A stretch of 54,767 nucleotides of DNA from assembly GCA_947451925.1 (NCBI GenBank), contig CANGAW010000014.1, positions 1 through 54,767 of the forward strand. The letters run 5' to 3'. Made by a program: the position numbers and the translations under genes. Under the pieces are notes generated by a model. It was not told the DNA's origin. It did not search any database and saw only the letters and a list, made by a program, of their open reading frames with translations. Positions 45,968-54,671 of the stretch are shown here, piece after piece. The stretch's first letter is position 1. Each line of letters starts with the position of its first letter. Origin of the DNA: Burkholderiales bacterium. Its GTDB lineage: Bacteria > Pseudomonadota > Gammaproteobacteria > Burkholderiales > Burkholderiaceae_D.

Positions 45968-46651
45968 TTACTTTTCAGTTCCTTCTTGCAGTCTCTGATA
46001 CGCAGCTTTCCATAAATCTGCCATCGAGGTTTCTGCGTAATCTTTGAAACAGGGTGTGCCAAGAGTGTAATGAATCAGTTTAGCTTGATAGTTTTCGGGA
46101 TATTCAATGGCTAGCCAGTTCCACTCTGAATTCAATTCACCAATCTCTTCTTCTTCAAGCCAAGTGAATCGGTGCAAAAACGCGCCAGTTTGCTCGCGAA
46201 TAAATTCTGGAGTGAGAAGTTTGTTTGCAGGATGGCCGCAGTTCCATAAGATGAGACTTGACCAGTTTTTCCGCGGGTAGTCTTCGTTTTTGTTATGTAA
46301 ATATTTGACGGCCGCCTTGGTTTTGTAATCGTGCTTTACAACCATTACAGCCTTGCTGTCATCGCGGAGATCCCAGAGCTCTTTTATATCCTGCTGACAG
46401 ATCATGTCCCCATCGGCAAATATGGCCCAACCCTGATAGCTATTCAGATAGGGCGTAAGGAAACGTGAATAAATAAACTTGTTACTGCCATCAGATTGCG
46501 TAGGAAAATGAACATTCAGACTTTTCTCAGCGAGCGGCATAATCTGTAGCGGCACACTGGCTTTTTCCATTACGCTTTGACAAAACGCGTGATAAGCGAC
46601 TGCTTCTTTTTGATCGAATCCGACAACAATTGTTATTTTTTCAGTGACCAC
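45968..46651 (-). CDS. Putative glycosyltransferase with a DXD motif
   Basis: The 227-residue protein starts KITIVVGFDQKEAVAYHAFC and has a single GT-A-like domain with the metal-binding DGD in GWAIFADGDMICQQDIKELW. Downstream are SSLILWNCGHPANKLLTPEF and EWNWLAIEYPENYQAKLIHY. This recalls GT8-like or related small bacterial glycosyltransferases. The start is GTG at 46651, supported by AAGGAT eight to nine bases upstream. It is between the phosphopantetheinyl transferase and the oxygenase genes. Confidence 0.72.
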   Translation of the reverse strand: MVTEKITIVVGFDQKEAVAYHAFCQSVMEKASVPLQIMPLAEKSLNVHFPTQSDGSNKFIYSRFLTPYLNSYQGWAIFADGDMICQQDIKELWDLRDDSKAVMVVKHDYKTKAAVKYLHNKNEDYPRKNWSSLILWNCGHPANKLLTPEFIREQTGAFLHRFTWLEEEEIGELNSEWNWLAIEYPENYQAKLIHYTLGTPCFKDYAETSMADLWKAAYQRLQEGTEK

Positions 46652-46709
46652 GACGTAGATCCTTCATTTTTTTATTCTTTCAGTCTTTCGTCAAAGAAGA
46701 AAGCCCGAT

Positions 46710-47468
46710 TCAAAGACAAACGGCCATTGCCAGTGAATGACAGATTGGTGCTGGCAGCGAGAAGCAGCAATAATTCTCGTCTGACCAGGAACTGTTTTTT
46801 ATATTGGAGTGAGTTTCATGCACATTGAACTGGCTAAAATCGTCCAAACTACGACCAAATAATTTAACCACGGCTTCTTTGCGAGACCATATACTGAAAA
46901 ACAGATATTTTGCTTCCTGCTGTTCTGTTATCAACTGCAAGGCATGCTTCTCTTCCGCAGCAAACAAACGCTCTGCTATTCCAGCACCATCTATATCGTC
47001 TTGATGAATCTCGATATCAATTCCAACTGGTGTTTCCCCAATAGCAATGGCAAATATACCTCTACGATATGAAATATTGAAATGCAGCTGCATATTTGCT
47101 GACACTAACTTCGGCTTGCCATGGACTCCGGCTTCAAACTCAACATCAGGAAGTTGCATTTTCAATCGTTGCGACAGCAACAACCTTAGGAATGCATGAA
47201 CAAGTACAAACGTTGCTACATCATTTTTATTATGGAGGCACTGCGCACGCTCGAGTTCCAACGGCGACAAATATTGCCATGCATCCTGCTGGTAGTCTGC
47301 AAAATCAATATTCAGGCAACCTGTTTTCAGATCAGCAGGCAGACCTTCCGGTACGGGCATGCTGTGTTGCCAGATTTCTTCGACAAGTGCCGCAAGCGGT
47401 TTGACTACTCGTGGAAAATAAGGTGACGAAGTAATGAGCGCGAGGGAAAACTGCAGCCTGCTTTTCAT
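46710..47468 (-). CDS. Sfp-type 4'-phosphopantetheinyl transferase
   Basis: The 252-residue protein has the Sfp-type motifs: GVHGKPKL (P1), FNISYRRG (where Tyr replaces the usual His), VGIDIE with the magnesium-binding Asp151 and Glu153, and FSIWSRKEAVVKLFG. It adds phosphopantetheine from CoA to carrier domains. Its presence in the operon means that the two carrier-bearing synthetases next door are served by a dedicated activating enzyme. The ATG at 47468 has a weak ribosome-binding site. Confidence 0.9.
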   Translation of the reverse strand: MKSRLQFSLALITSSPYFPRVVKPLAALVEEIWQHSMPVPEGLPADLKTGCLNIDFADYQQDAWQYLSPLELERAQCLHNKNDVATFVLVHAFLRLLLSQRLKMQLPDVEFEAGVHGKPKLVSANMQLHFNISYRRGIFAIAIGETPVGIDIEIHQDDIDGAGIAERLFAAEEKHALQLITEQQEAKYLFFSIWSRKEAVVKLFGRSLDDFSQFNVHETHSNIKNSSWSDENYCCFSLPAPICHSLAMAVCL

Positions 47469-47491
47469 TCTTTAATCATTGAAGTGCGCAG

Positions 47492-48631
47492 TTATTTATT
47501 TAAATGATTAGCGCTGTCTGCCAGAAATTTTTCAATTTCCATTTCATTCTTGGCGAGATGATCAATGATGACCTGACGCTCTTGATTGTTCAATTTCTGA
47601 CCCGCTGCAAGTTTTGCCAATATTTCAGGCTTGTAAAAGCGAATAGCTGCTGACAACACAAAAACCTCATCAACCAAATCTGCAGTCGTGCTTGGCGAGC
47701 AGATATCCGCGATATTATCTGACCCCATTCGCACGTGAACACCTGCTGCTAGCATCTCTAGCACACGTGGAATTGAATTATAAGTTGGCGTCATGATCGG
47801 GCGGTACATCCTCATACCAATTGCAGCGGAAGGACAAGTAATCAACCCAAGATTGACCTCCACCATGCCTGCAACCATTTCATTAAAACGTTGATCATCA
47901 TAGGTTGATGGCGAAATCAGATGCACTGCCCAAACCATAGGTTCGCCATTTTCTGAAGTTGGCGCGCCAAACTCACGCATTGCCCTGATCAATTCTTCGG
48001 TACCGCATTCAGATGGTTCATTGCGCTGGTCTGTATGCACATGCAATGGCTTTCCTAGCTCTTTTGCCAGCAAAAGGGTGCGACGGCAATGCTCGTAAAA
48101 ACCGATATGAGTCGGATATTCATTCGTGTCATCAGCCTCCGGCAATGCGGCGATGAAATCGGAATGACGTGATCCTTCTACCATCAGTTCCCAGCGCGCC
48201 GGATCGGCATCATCAAAACCAAAAGGCGTGTAGGCCGCCAGGCGCAAATCAATTTCATGCGCCCGCTCTTGTTTGATTTCCTGCATCCATTTCAGTGCCT
48301 GCATGCCCAGACCGTCTGCTGTAACGTCAACAAGCGTATCTGCGCGTGATGTATTGGCTTCGACCAGATCATCAATGAACATGTTAACGCGCTTCTTGAA
48401 ATCTTCCGGATTGTATGCCTGGCCGCTGTGCAAATTAGCAATCAGAGAATGCTTCATGTGCAGCGATACATATGAAGAGTCCAGAATGCGGTGACCGCTG
48501 CTCTCCATATACACTTCATCAAGTGTGCCCGCACGATCCAGATGCAGATGCGCATTGAATAATCCCCCTGACGCTTTAATTGCTCCGTCAAGTCGTTGAT
48601 ACCACAAGTTGTTTTTTCTACGATTAGTCAT
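47492..48631 (-). CDS. Amidohydrolase-superfamily enzyme, cytosine-deaminase-like
   Basis: The 379-residue TIM-barrel enzyme shows the metal-binding HxH in FNAHLHLDR (His28, His30), a histidine in LHVHTDQRNEP, another in WAVHLISPSTYDD and the catalytic Asp in VRMGSDNIADI. This is the layout of cytosine-deaminase-like and related cyclic-amide hydrolases. Its ATG overlaps the stop of the synthetase gene (ATGA), so it is made with it. It may hydrolyse or deaminate a building block or the product. Specificity is unknown. Confidence 0.85.
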   Translation of the reverse strand: MTNRRKNNLWYQRLDGAIKASGGLFNAHLHLDRAGTLDEVYMESSGHRILDSSYVSLHMKHSLIANLHSGQAYNPEDFKKRVNMFIDDLVEANTSRADTLVDVTADGLGMQALKWMQEIKQERAHEIDLRLAAYTPFGFDDADPARWELMVEGSRHSDFIAALPEADDTNEYPTHIGFYEHCRRTLLLAKELGKPLHVHTDQRNEPSECGTEELIRAMREFGAPTSENGEPMVWAVHLISPSTYDDQRFNEMVAGMVEVNLGLITCPSAAIGMRMYRPIMTPTYNSIPRVLEMLAAGVHVRMGSDNIADICSPSTTADLVDEVFVLSAAIRFYKPEILAKLAAGQKLNNQERQVIIDHLAKNEMEIEKFLADSANHLNK

Positions 48632-51600
48632 GAGAAATAATTTCTCCTTAATAGATTCAAAATTCCAGATCGCTCACTTTTAACTGCCACACCGATGCGT
48701 AAGGTTTGAGAGCCTTGATCTTTGAACCAGGTTAGGCCTTGTTCAACGAGATCAATCTCGCATATCCATTGGCCGCTGGCATGCGGAGCCTTAACTGGCA
48801 AAACGAGCGTTATCACTTCTCCGGGTTGAACTGAAGTAGGCAAAGGCGTCCTGCCGTCCAGCTGTTGAACCACTTTCCCCTTGCTATTTAACCAATGATT
48901 GGCAAGGTTGATACCACTACTGGCTGCTGCCTGCCAGCTACAGGCACTGGTATTTTTGATTTGAACCGGCAGCATCATTGTTTCGTCCGGCTTCATTTCA
49001 AAATCTGCCGGGCCTGTGATCTGGGCCCGGTAGGCTTCTATGGGCAAAAACTGCGCATCGACTTGTTGTGTTGCTGGCGTCCATCCCAAAAAATCTCCAG
49101 CCTGTGCCATTTTAATTTTTTCTTGCAGCGTAGCAGCCAGATCCTGAATGTTCGGCTCTTGAAAAAACTGTCCGTGTCCACCGGAAACAATTTTAGAACA
49201 AGTCGGACCTTTATAATACTTGTTCCAAGCGATGGATGGCTCGTGAAAGCTCAGGTAAGGATTTCTGTCACTCTCGCGACCAAACAGCAGTGCCACCGGA
49301 TCTGCATACTGAAACGGTATAAATTTTTCATGCAAAAATAATAAAGTAATCGAATGACCGAGTTGCTTCAGTTGCGTAGCAATTTGAAATGCAATTTTTG
49401 CAGCCTGGCAATTCCCTCCGATGATAAACGGTCCATGCGGCTGTATCTGCAGAATTTCACTGACGTAGTGGGCCGCAAGCTTGTCGATATTTTCCTGCGT
49501 TTTAATCATCACCTTGTTACCAGACCGCATGCCATACACAGGCTGATCCTTGCCAAGATAGCTTGCGAGCTGACTCAGCTCGTATTCTCTTTGCAGGCAC
49601 CAGAATAAATTCTGTTCGCTGCCGCTGGTATTTAATCCCACAATCACAGAGTCGGGTGAATGGCGAGCTCCCTCCCATGATGCAGTGAATGCACGCAAGC
49701 CCTGATAAATATTGCGGGATAATCCAGAAGTTAATGTATCGCTCAAGACAGGGACGGACATTTCTTCACCCGCCGATTCAAAGGCTTCTGCCATTGAGGC
49801 AACCGTATCTAACGTAACCAGTGCTTTTGCAGGAATCGGACGCTGCAATTCTTTTTCAATCTGTATAACCAGTTGTACGGAGAGTAGTGAATGCCCACCC
49901 AGATTTCGGAAGCGATCATGAATGCCTACATCACGATCTAGCCACAACACGCGCTTCCATATTGCAGCCAGCTTCGATTCGAGTTCTGTACTGGGTGCGA
50001 CATATTCAGTAATAGACTGCCTTCGGTTCACGGTTGAAGGCAAGCTGCCCACATCGACAGTACCATCGGCCAGCAAGGGCATTTTATCGATAGGTACAAA
50101 CATCGTCGGAACAAGATAGTCTGGCAGCAAACCGGCGGCATACTGGTAAATCGCTTCCAAGGTCGGAACTTTGTCTTCGTCCAGCACCAAATAGGCGATC
50201 TGCTGTCCGGCAGCTTTATCAGTAATCACCACAGCCTGCACTATCTGCGGATGCAGCATTAGCGTCTGCGCAACGTAAGCAGTAGAGTCACGCTGCTTCG
50301 GCAATTTGCTGAGAGAGCAATTCGGATTTTCACCAACAAATTTCATCATACTGTCGAAGCAGGTCAACAGTTCCGTAATCGTTTCCTCAGAAAAAAGCTC
50401 CGCATTAAATTCCAGTACGCCGGTGATTTTGTCATCGACCTGCTGGGTATACATGGCTAGTTCAAAATCAGAGGCATCCTTACGAATACTGAGCGCTGAA
50501 GTCTGCAGCCCTTTCAGCTCTAGCCCGCGCGTGGCACCATCCTGATAAGAAAACATTGCGCGGGTCAATGGGGTTCTGATCAGATTTGGCAGCTGCGCAA
50601 TCCGCTGCAGTGGAATGCTCTGATTGTCCAGCGCTTCCAAGGAAAGTTTCCGCACGTTGGAGACAACTTCGCTAAATATCGGGTCCCCGGATAAATCAAT
50701 CCGAAGTACAACGAGGCTGTTGAAATAACCAATCAGGAATTCAAGATCGGCATTGTCACGGCCTGATGTTGGCGAGCAAATCAGCAAATCTTCCTGACCT
50801 GAAAATACATGAATGACAGCGGCAAATACTGCCATTAGCATTACATAAGGACTTGCCCGATTGGTAAGGCCCGACGCTAACAAACGTCCAAATATTAATG
50901 GTGAAATATGGAAGTGCCGGACACCAGCCCGCCCCTTTATCGCCGAACGGGATTTGTCATTCGGGACAGCTAGTGGTGGCACTTCACCGGACAGCCGACC
51001 GGACCAATAGCTTAGTTGCCGTTGCAGTGCTTTTTCATCCAGATGCTGTCGCTGCCATGTAGCGAAATCTGAAAATTCAAAAGCCGGCAATGGCAGGGAT
51101 GGTTCTTTCCCAGCCGAAAACGCTTGATAACATTCACTCAGCTCTTGCAGAAAAATAGATTGGGACACTCCATCGAAAATAAGGTGATGCATCGCCAGCG
51201 CTAGTACATGGCGTTTTTTATCCAGCCTGTATAAATGTGCTCGCCATAGCGGTGCTTTGCTGATATCGAAAGGCCGCCTGATTTCTGTTTCAAGCACGCT
51301 TTTAAGCTGCAGTTCAGCCTGCGCTTTACTCAAGTGGACGAGATCGAGAAAGATATCCGAGATGGGCAGCACAAAGACCGTCTCAGCCTGCACTGTTTGC
51401 CGTACTGTTTCCAGATCATCGCCAACGAAGTCCGTTCGCATGATCGAATGTCTGCGCTGTATTAAATCAAGGCAGCGCTCCAGCAATGCTACATCAAGCT
51501 TGCCTTCAATCGTAAAGGCAAGCGGCACGTTGTAACGGCTACTCTCTTGTTCGATACGTGCGAGGGACCACAGACGCTCCTGCCCAAACGACAGCGGCAT

Positions 51601-51819
51601 TTGTCCGTTATCGTTAAGTTGACGCGACGGACGCGCACTTGCATTCACTGTTTGCTTAGTCAGGAAATCGATCAACTCAGGCTTACGCAGGAGCAGTTCT
51701 GCACGTAGGCTTTCAGTTAGCACATGATTCGGCGCATTGACCCTCAATTTGCCCTCATGCACGCTGAGCTTGATATCCAGCGCCGCAAATTGCTCGAACA
51801 GTTCGGATATTGACTTCAT
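48628..51819 (-). CDS. NRPS-like protein: docking, condensation, remnant A, carrier, Cys-TE, Ig-like tail
   Basis: Domains of this 1063-residue protein, in order: a TubC-type docking segment (1-57); a condensation domain (about 73-495) with intact HHLIFDG at 211-217; a short C-terminal piece of an adenylation domain (about 510-600) whose A10 motif is DGTVDV, lacking the catalytic Lys; a carrier domain (about 605-680) with GGHSLLS, Ser644; a thioesterase-like domain (about 720-905) with GGNCQA, so Cys804 replaces the usual Ser, and His882; and an NBR1/Ig-like beta domain (about 925-1048). The catalytic part of the A domain is missing, so the carrier must be loaded in trans or left empty. Starts within the stop of the upstream synthetase gene (ATGA). 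Confidence 0.88.
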   Translation of the reverse strand: MKSISELFEQFAALDIKLSVHEGKLRVNAPNHVLTESLRAELLLRKPELIDFLTKQTVNASARPSRQLNDNGQMPLSFGQERLWSLARIEQESSRYNVPLAFTIEGKLDVALLERCLDLIQRRHSIMRTDFVGDDLETVRQTVQAETVFVLPISDIFLDLVHLSKAQAELQLKSVLETEIRRPFDISKAPLWRAHLYRLDKKRHVLALAMHHLIFDGVSQSIFLQELSECYQAFSAGKEPSLPLPAFEFSDFATWQRQHLDEKALQRQLSYWSGRLSGEVPPLAVPNDKSRSAIKGRAGVRHFHISPLIFGRLLASGLTNRASPYVMLMAVFAAVIHVFSGQEDLLICSPTSGRDNADLEFLIGYFNSLVVLRIDLSGDPIFSEVVSNVRKLSLEALDNQSIPLQRIAQLPNLIRTPLTRAMFSYQDGATRGLELKGLQTSALSIRKDASDFELAMYTQQVDDKITGVLEFNAELFSEETITELLTCFDSMMKFVGENPNCSLSKLPKQRDSTAYVAQTLMLHPQIVQAVVITDKAAGQQIAYLVLDEDKVPTLEAIYQYAAGLLPDYLVPTMFVPIDKMPLLADGTVDVGSLPSTVNRRQSITEYVAPSTELESKLAAIWKRVLWLDRDVGIHDRFRNLGGHSLLSVQLVIQIEKELQRPIPAKALVTLDTVASMAEAFESAGEEMSVPVLSDTLTSGLSRNIYQGLRAFTASWEGARHSPDSVIVGLNTSGSEQNLFWCLQREYELSQLASYLGKDQPVYGMRSGNKVMIKTQENIDKLAAHYVSEILQIQPHGPFIIGGNCQAAKIAFQIATQLKQLGHSITLLFLHEKFIPFQYADPVALLFGRESDRNPYLSFHEPSIAWNKYYKGPTCSKIVSGGHGQFFQEPNIQDLAATLQEKIKMAQAGDFLGWTPATQQVDAQFLPIEAYRAQITGPADFEMKPDETMMLPVQIKNTSACSWQAAASSGINLANHWLNSKGKVVQQLDGRTPLPTSVQPGEVITLVLPVKAPHASGQWICEIDLVEQGLTWFKDQGSQTLRIGVAVKSERSGILNLLRRNYFS

Positions 51820-54671
51820 AAATCCAGTTCTGTTCGCCCGAGAACTGAGGCGACAGTGTCTTCATATCCAAGCGTGCGAGCGAGACCAAGACTTGGCTCT
51901 GCAAGAAAATCTGATTCGTAAACGGACTTCCATTGATCAGCAATTGCCGGATCAATTTTGCTATGTTGGTGAAATTTCGGATCGCCGATCATGCGTGATG
52001 ATTGATGAATGCCGTCCGTCATGCGGTTTTTCTTTTCCTGCTGCGGATTGACCATACCAGGTTCGTATTCGAGGCCAATTTTTTCGCACAGTAACCGCAT
52101 TTCTTTTTCAGGCTGACTGACCATGTCTTCGAAACGCAAATTAGTTTGTCTATGAGTTGGAATATTTTCCAGGAATTTTAAAATATTCTCATTGAGGATG
52201 AACCACACCATCTCGGCCAACTGTTTGCGCTTGTAGGGTAAAGCATCAAGACCGGAAATTTTGTCACCGACTAGTCGCGGGTACCACAACTGCTCGAGTT
52301 TCGCTTCCTCGAATGAACGGATCATGCCGTAAGGATGACGAACCAAATGAATGTAGTAAGGATCTTCGAAACAATCTTCAGCACGCTGCAAGGTTTCTAT
52401 ATCGATAGCATATGCCGGTGTCTTGTCAGTCAGAATACGATCACCCAGCCATTCTTGGATCATGCGGTAATACTCCTGCACCGTACAATTTTGTTCTTCC
52501 AGAGCGGCGATAAATTTTTGGATATCCTCCAGTGGTTCATTGCGCAGTTCCTGCAATGCGCGAATATTGCCTTCCAGTTGAAAACGCTGCGACCCAGAAT
52601 ACCAAGTCTTCCTGTCGGCCATTGTGTCAAATGAAAGCAAATATAATTCAGGCGGCGAGAATAATTTGGGGTTACCCGCCAACATGACTCGCAGTAGCGT
52701 TGAACCTGAACGAGGCGCACTCAGCACAAAGATGGCACGCGGATTTTTTTTTGCCGCCGGACGCGATGATGGCGCGGGGTGCGCAATGGTCGCACGCAGT
52801 GTCGCAATCATTTCAGCGGTAACTGGTGGTGTGTCATCCTGTTTGGGCGCCACGAATGAACCCAGCATACGAGCGAGCACTTCGGGGTAATGCTGCCGCA
52901 GAAATTGCTCGTAGGATGAAATTGTCGGGGCGTCAAACAGTGAAGATACGTAAATGGTTTCGCCCCACTTCTGCTGCATGTCGTTGATGAAGCTGGCTGC
53001 TTTCAGTGAATCGCCGCCGATATTGAAAAAATCATCATGGATACCGATAGCATCAAGCTTGAGGATTTTTTCCCAGGACTCAGCAATCATTTTTGCAACC
53101 GGCGATTGCGGCGCTTCAAATTTTGAAGCGGCTGATCCGTACGTTTCAAAGTCTGCTTTAAATTGATCTGCCAGTTTTGCACGCTGCAATTTGCCGTTGT
53201 TGCGCGGAATTACGTTCACGGCTTGCAGTGAACGAGGAATCTTAAAATAAGCCAGACGTTCGCGCAGGAATGCCATTAATGCTTCCCTGTCAAAGGGAAG
53301 GTCATTTTTCATCACCACAATTGCAGCAACCTCTTCGCCCAGGCTCTGGTGCGGAACGGGATAGCACGCGGCATCGGCCAATGAGGGGTGGGACATCAAG
53401 ACCCGATCAACTTCAAGCGGAGACAGCTTTTCTCCACCGCGGTTGATAATGTCTTTGATGCGACCGGCAAGATATAAATATCCCTCTGCATCAAAATAGC
53501 CAATGTCGCCGGTATACAGTGCGTCGCCTATGCGCGTCTGTGCATTCGCTTCAGCATCGTTTTGATATCCACTCATGACATTGTCGCCACGAACGCTTAC
53601 CTGACCCAATTTAGTAAAGGGCAGAACTGCACCGGCATCATCAAGAATATTTACTTCACAGCCAAACGGTATGCCTACTGAGCCTGGCTTTCTGACCAGG
53701 GGCGGCAAAGGATTACTTGTAATGACTCCGGCCGTTTCAGTCATCCCGAAAATTTCAATTACGGGTATGCGAAACTTTTCCTCGAAAGTCTGCATAAGCG
53801 AAACAGATAATGGCGCAGATACGGAACGCAGAAATTTCAACGTATGCGTACTCAAGGCGACGGAGTAGTCATCTTTCACCGACAATATTTCTTGAATCAT
53901 GATCGGGACTGCCTGCACCCATGTCGGTTTGAATTGCAGTAAGTCCCTGAAAAAATCTGGCGTAGCAAAACTTTTACAGCACACCACTGACCCACCCGCG
54001 AGCAAAGGGGCTAACAGTACATCGACAATGCCGCCAATATGAAACATCGGCAAAAAATGCAGTACGCAATCACTCGAATCAAGCTGCAAGGATTGCTGCA
54101 GATTAGTCGCTGACGCGATTAGATTGCCATGCGTAAGGGGTACGATTTTCGGAAGCGAAGTAGTGCCGGATGTTTGCAAAATTAACGCGACATCCGACAC
54201 TGCTGGCGACGGTAATGCAGCCTGAAGATGCATTGCCGTCGTCGGCATGCCTTTCAAAATACAACTGCCGGCAGGTGCGCCCGCCACGACTTCTAGTTCA
54301 CACAATTGCAGTCCAGATGCGCGTGCGGCAGATTTTGATGGGTGATCAATACCTGCAAGCGTGATTAATAAACATGGCTTCAGCCGACTAAACATCTCTG
54401 CATATTCCACTTCCCGATAATCAGGATTGGCGGGTACAGCAATCGCAGTGCTCATCACGCCAAGACAAACGACAGCCATCTCAGGGCCATTGGGCAAAGT
54501 GATTGCTACAAGGTCCTGAGGGCCAATTCCCATTGCGCGCAATTTTGTGGCTATCTGATTCACCTGCGCTTGCAAATCACGGTAACTCAGGGGCAGACGA
54601 CCGTCGGCTAACAGGGCTGGTTTAGCTGGACAATTCTGGGTTAGTTGTGTCAGTGTCGAATAAATACTCAT
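51816..54671 (-). CDS. Acyl-AMP ligase - carrier - sulfotransferase fusion
   Basis: A 951-residue three-domain protein. Residues about 1-505 are an ANL ligase with TSGTTSLPK (167-175), FGMTETAGVI (308-317), GRIKDIINRGGEKLSP (403-418) and Lys494 in NNGKLQRAKL. The style is that of acyl/CoA ligases such as oxalyl-CoA synthetase, so the substrate is probably a carboxylic acid rather than an amino acid. Residues about 520-595 are a carrier (GGDSLKA, Ser555). Residues about 645-945 are a sulfotransferase with the PAPS loop SAPRSGSTLL and the LVRHPYGMIRS 3'-phosphate site. It would load an acyl group and perhaps sulfate it on the carrier. First gene of the operon; the 96 bases before it show no clear promoter. 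Confidence 0.9.
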   Translation of the reverse strand: MSIYSTLTQLTQNCPAKPALLADGRLPLSYRDLQAQVNQIATKLRAMGIGPQDLVAITLPNGPEMAVVCLGVMSTAIAVPANPDYREVEYAEMFSRLKPCLLITLAGIDHPSKSAARASGLQLCELEVVAGAPAGSCILKGMPTTAMHLQAALPSPAVSDVALILQTSGTTSLPKIVPLTHGNLIASATNLQQSLQLDSSDCVLHFLPMFHIGGIVDVLLAPLLAGGSVVCCKSFATPDFFRDLLQFKPTWVQAVPIMIQEILSVKDDYSVALSTHTLKFLRSVSAPLSVSLMQTFEEKFRIPVIEIFGMTETAGVITSNPLPPLVRKPGSVGIPFGCEVNILDDAGAVLPFTKLGQVSVRGDNVMSGYQNDAEANAQTRIGDALYTGDIGYFDAEGYLYLAGRIKDIINRGGEKLSPLEVDRVLMSHPSLADAACYPVPHQSLGEEVAAIVVMKNDLPFDREALMAFLRERLAYFKIPRSLQAVNVIPRNNGKLQRAKLADQFKADFETYGSAASKFEAPQSPVAKMIAESWEKILKLDAIGIHDDFFNIGGDSLKAASFINDMQQKWGETIYVSSLFDAPTISSYEQFLRQHYPEVLARMLGSFVAPKQDDTPPVTAEMIATLRATIAHPAPSSRPAAKKNPRAIFVLSAPRSGSTLLRVMLAGNPKLFSPPELYLLSFDTMADRKTWYSGSQRFQLEGNIRALQELRNEPLEDIQKFIAALEEQNCTVQEYYRMIQEWLGDRILTDKTPAYAIDIETLQRAEDCFEDPYYIHLVRHPYGMIRSFEEAKLEQLWYPRLVGDKISGLDALPYKRKQLAEMVWFILNENILKFLENIPTHRQTNLRFEDMVSQPEKEMRLLCEKIGLEYEPGMVNPQQEKKNRMTDGIHQSSRMIGDPKFHQHSKIDPAIADQWKSVYESDFLAEPSLGLARTLGYEDTVASVLGRTELDL

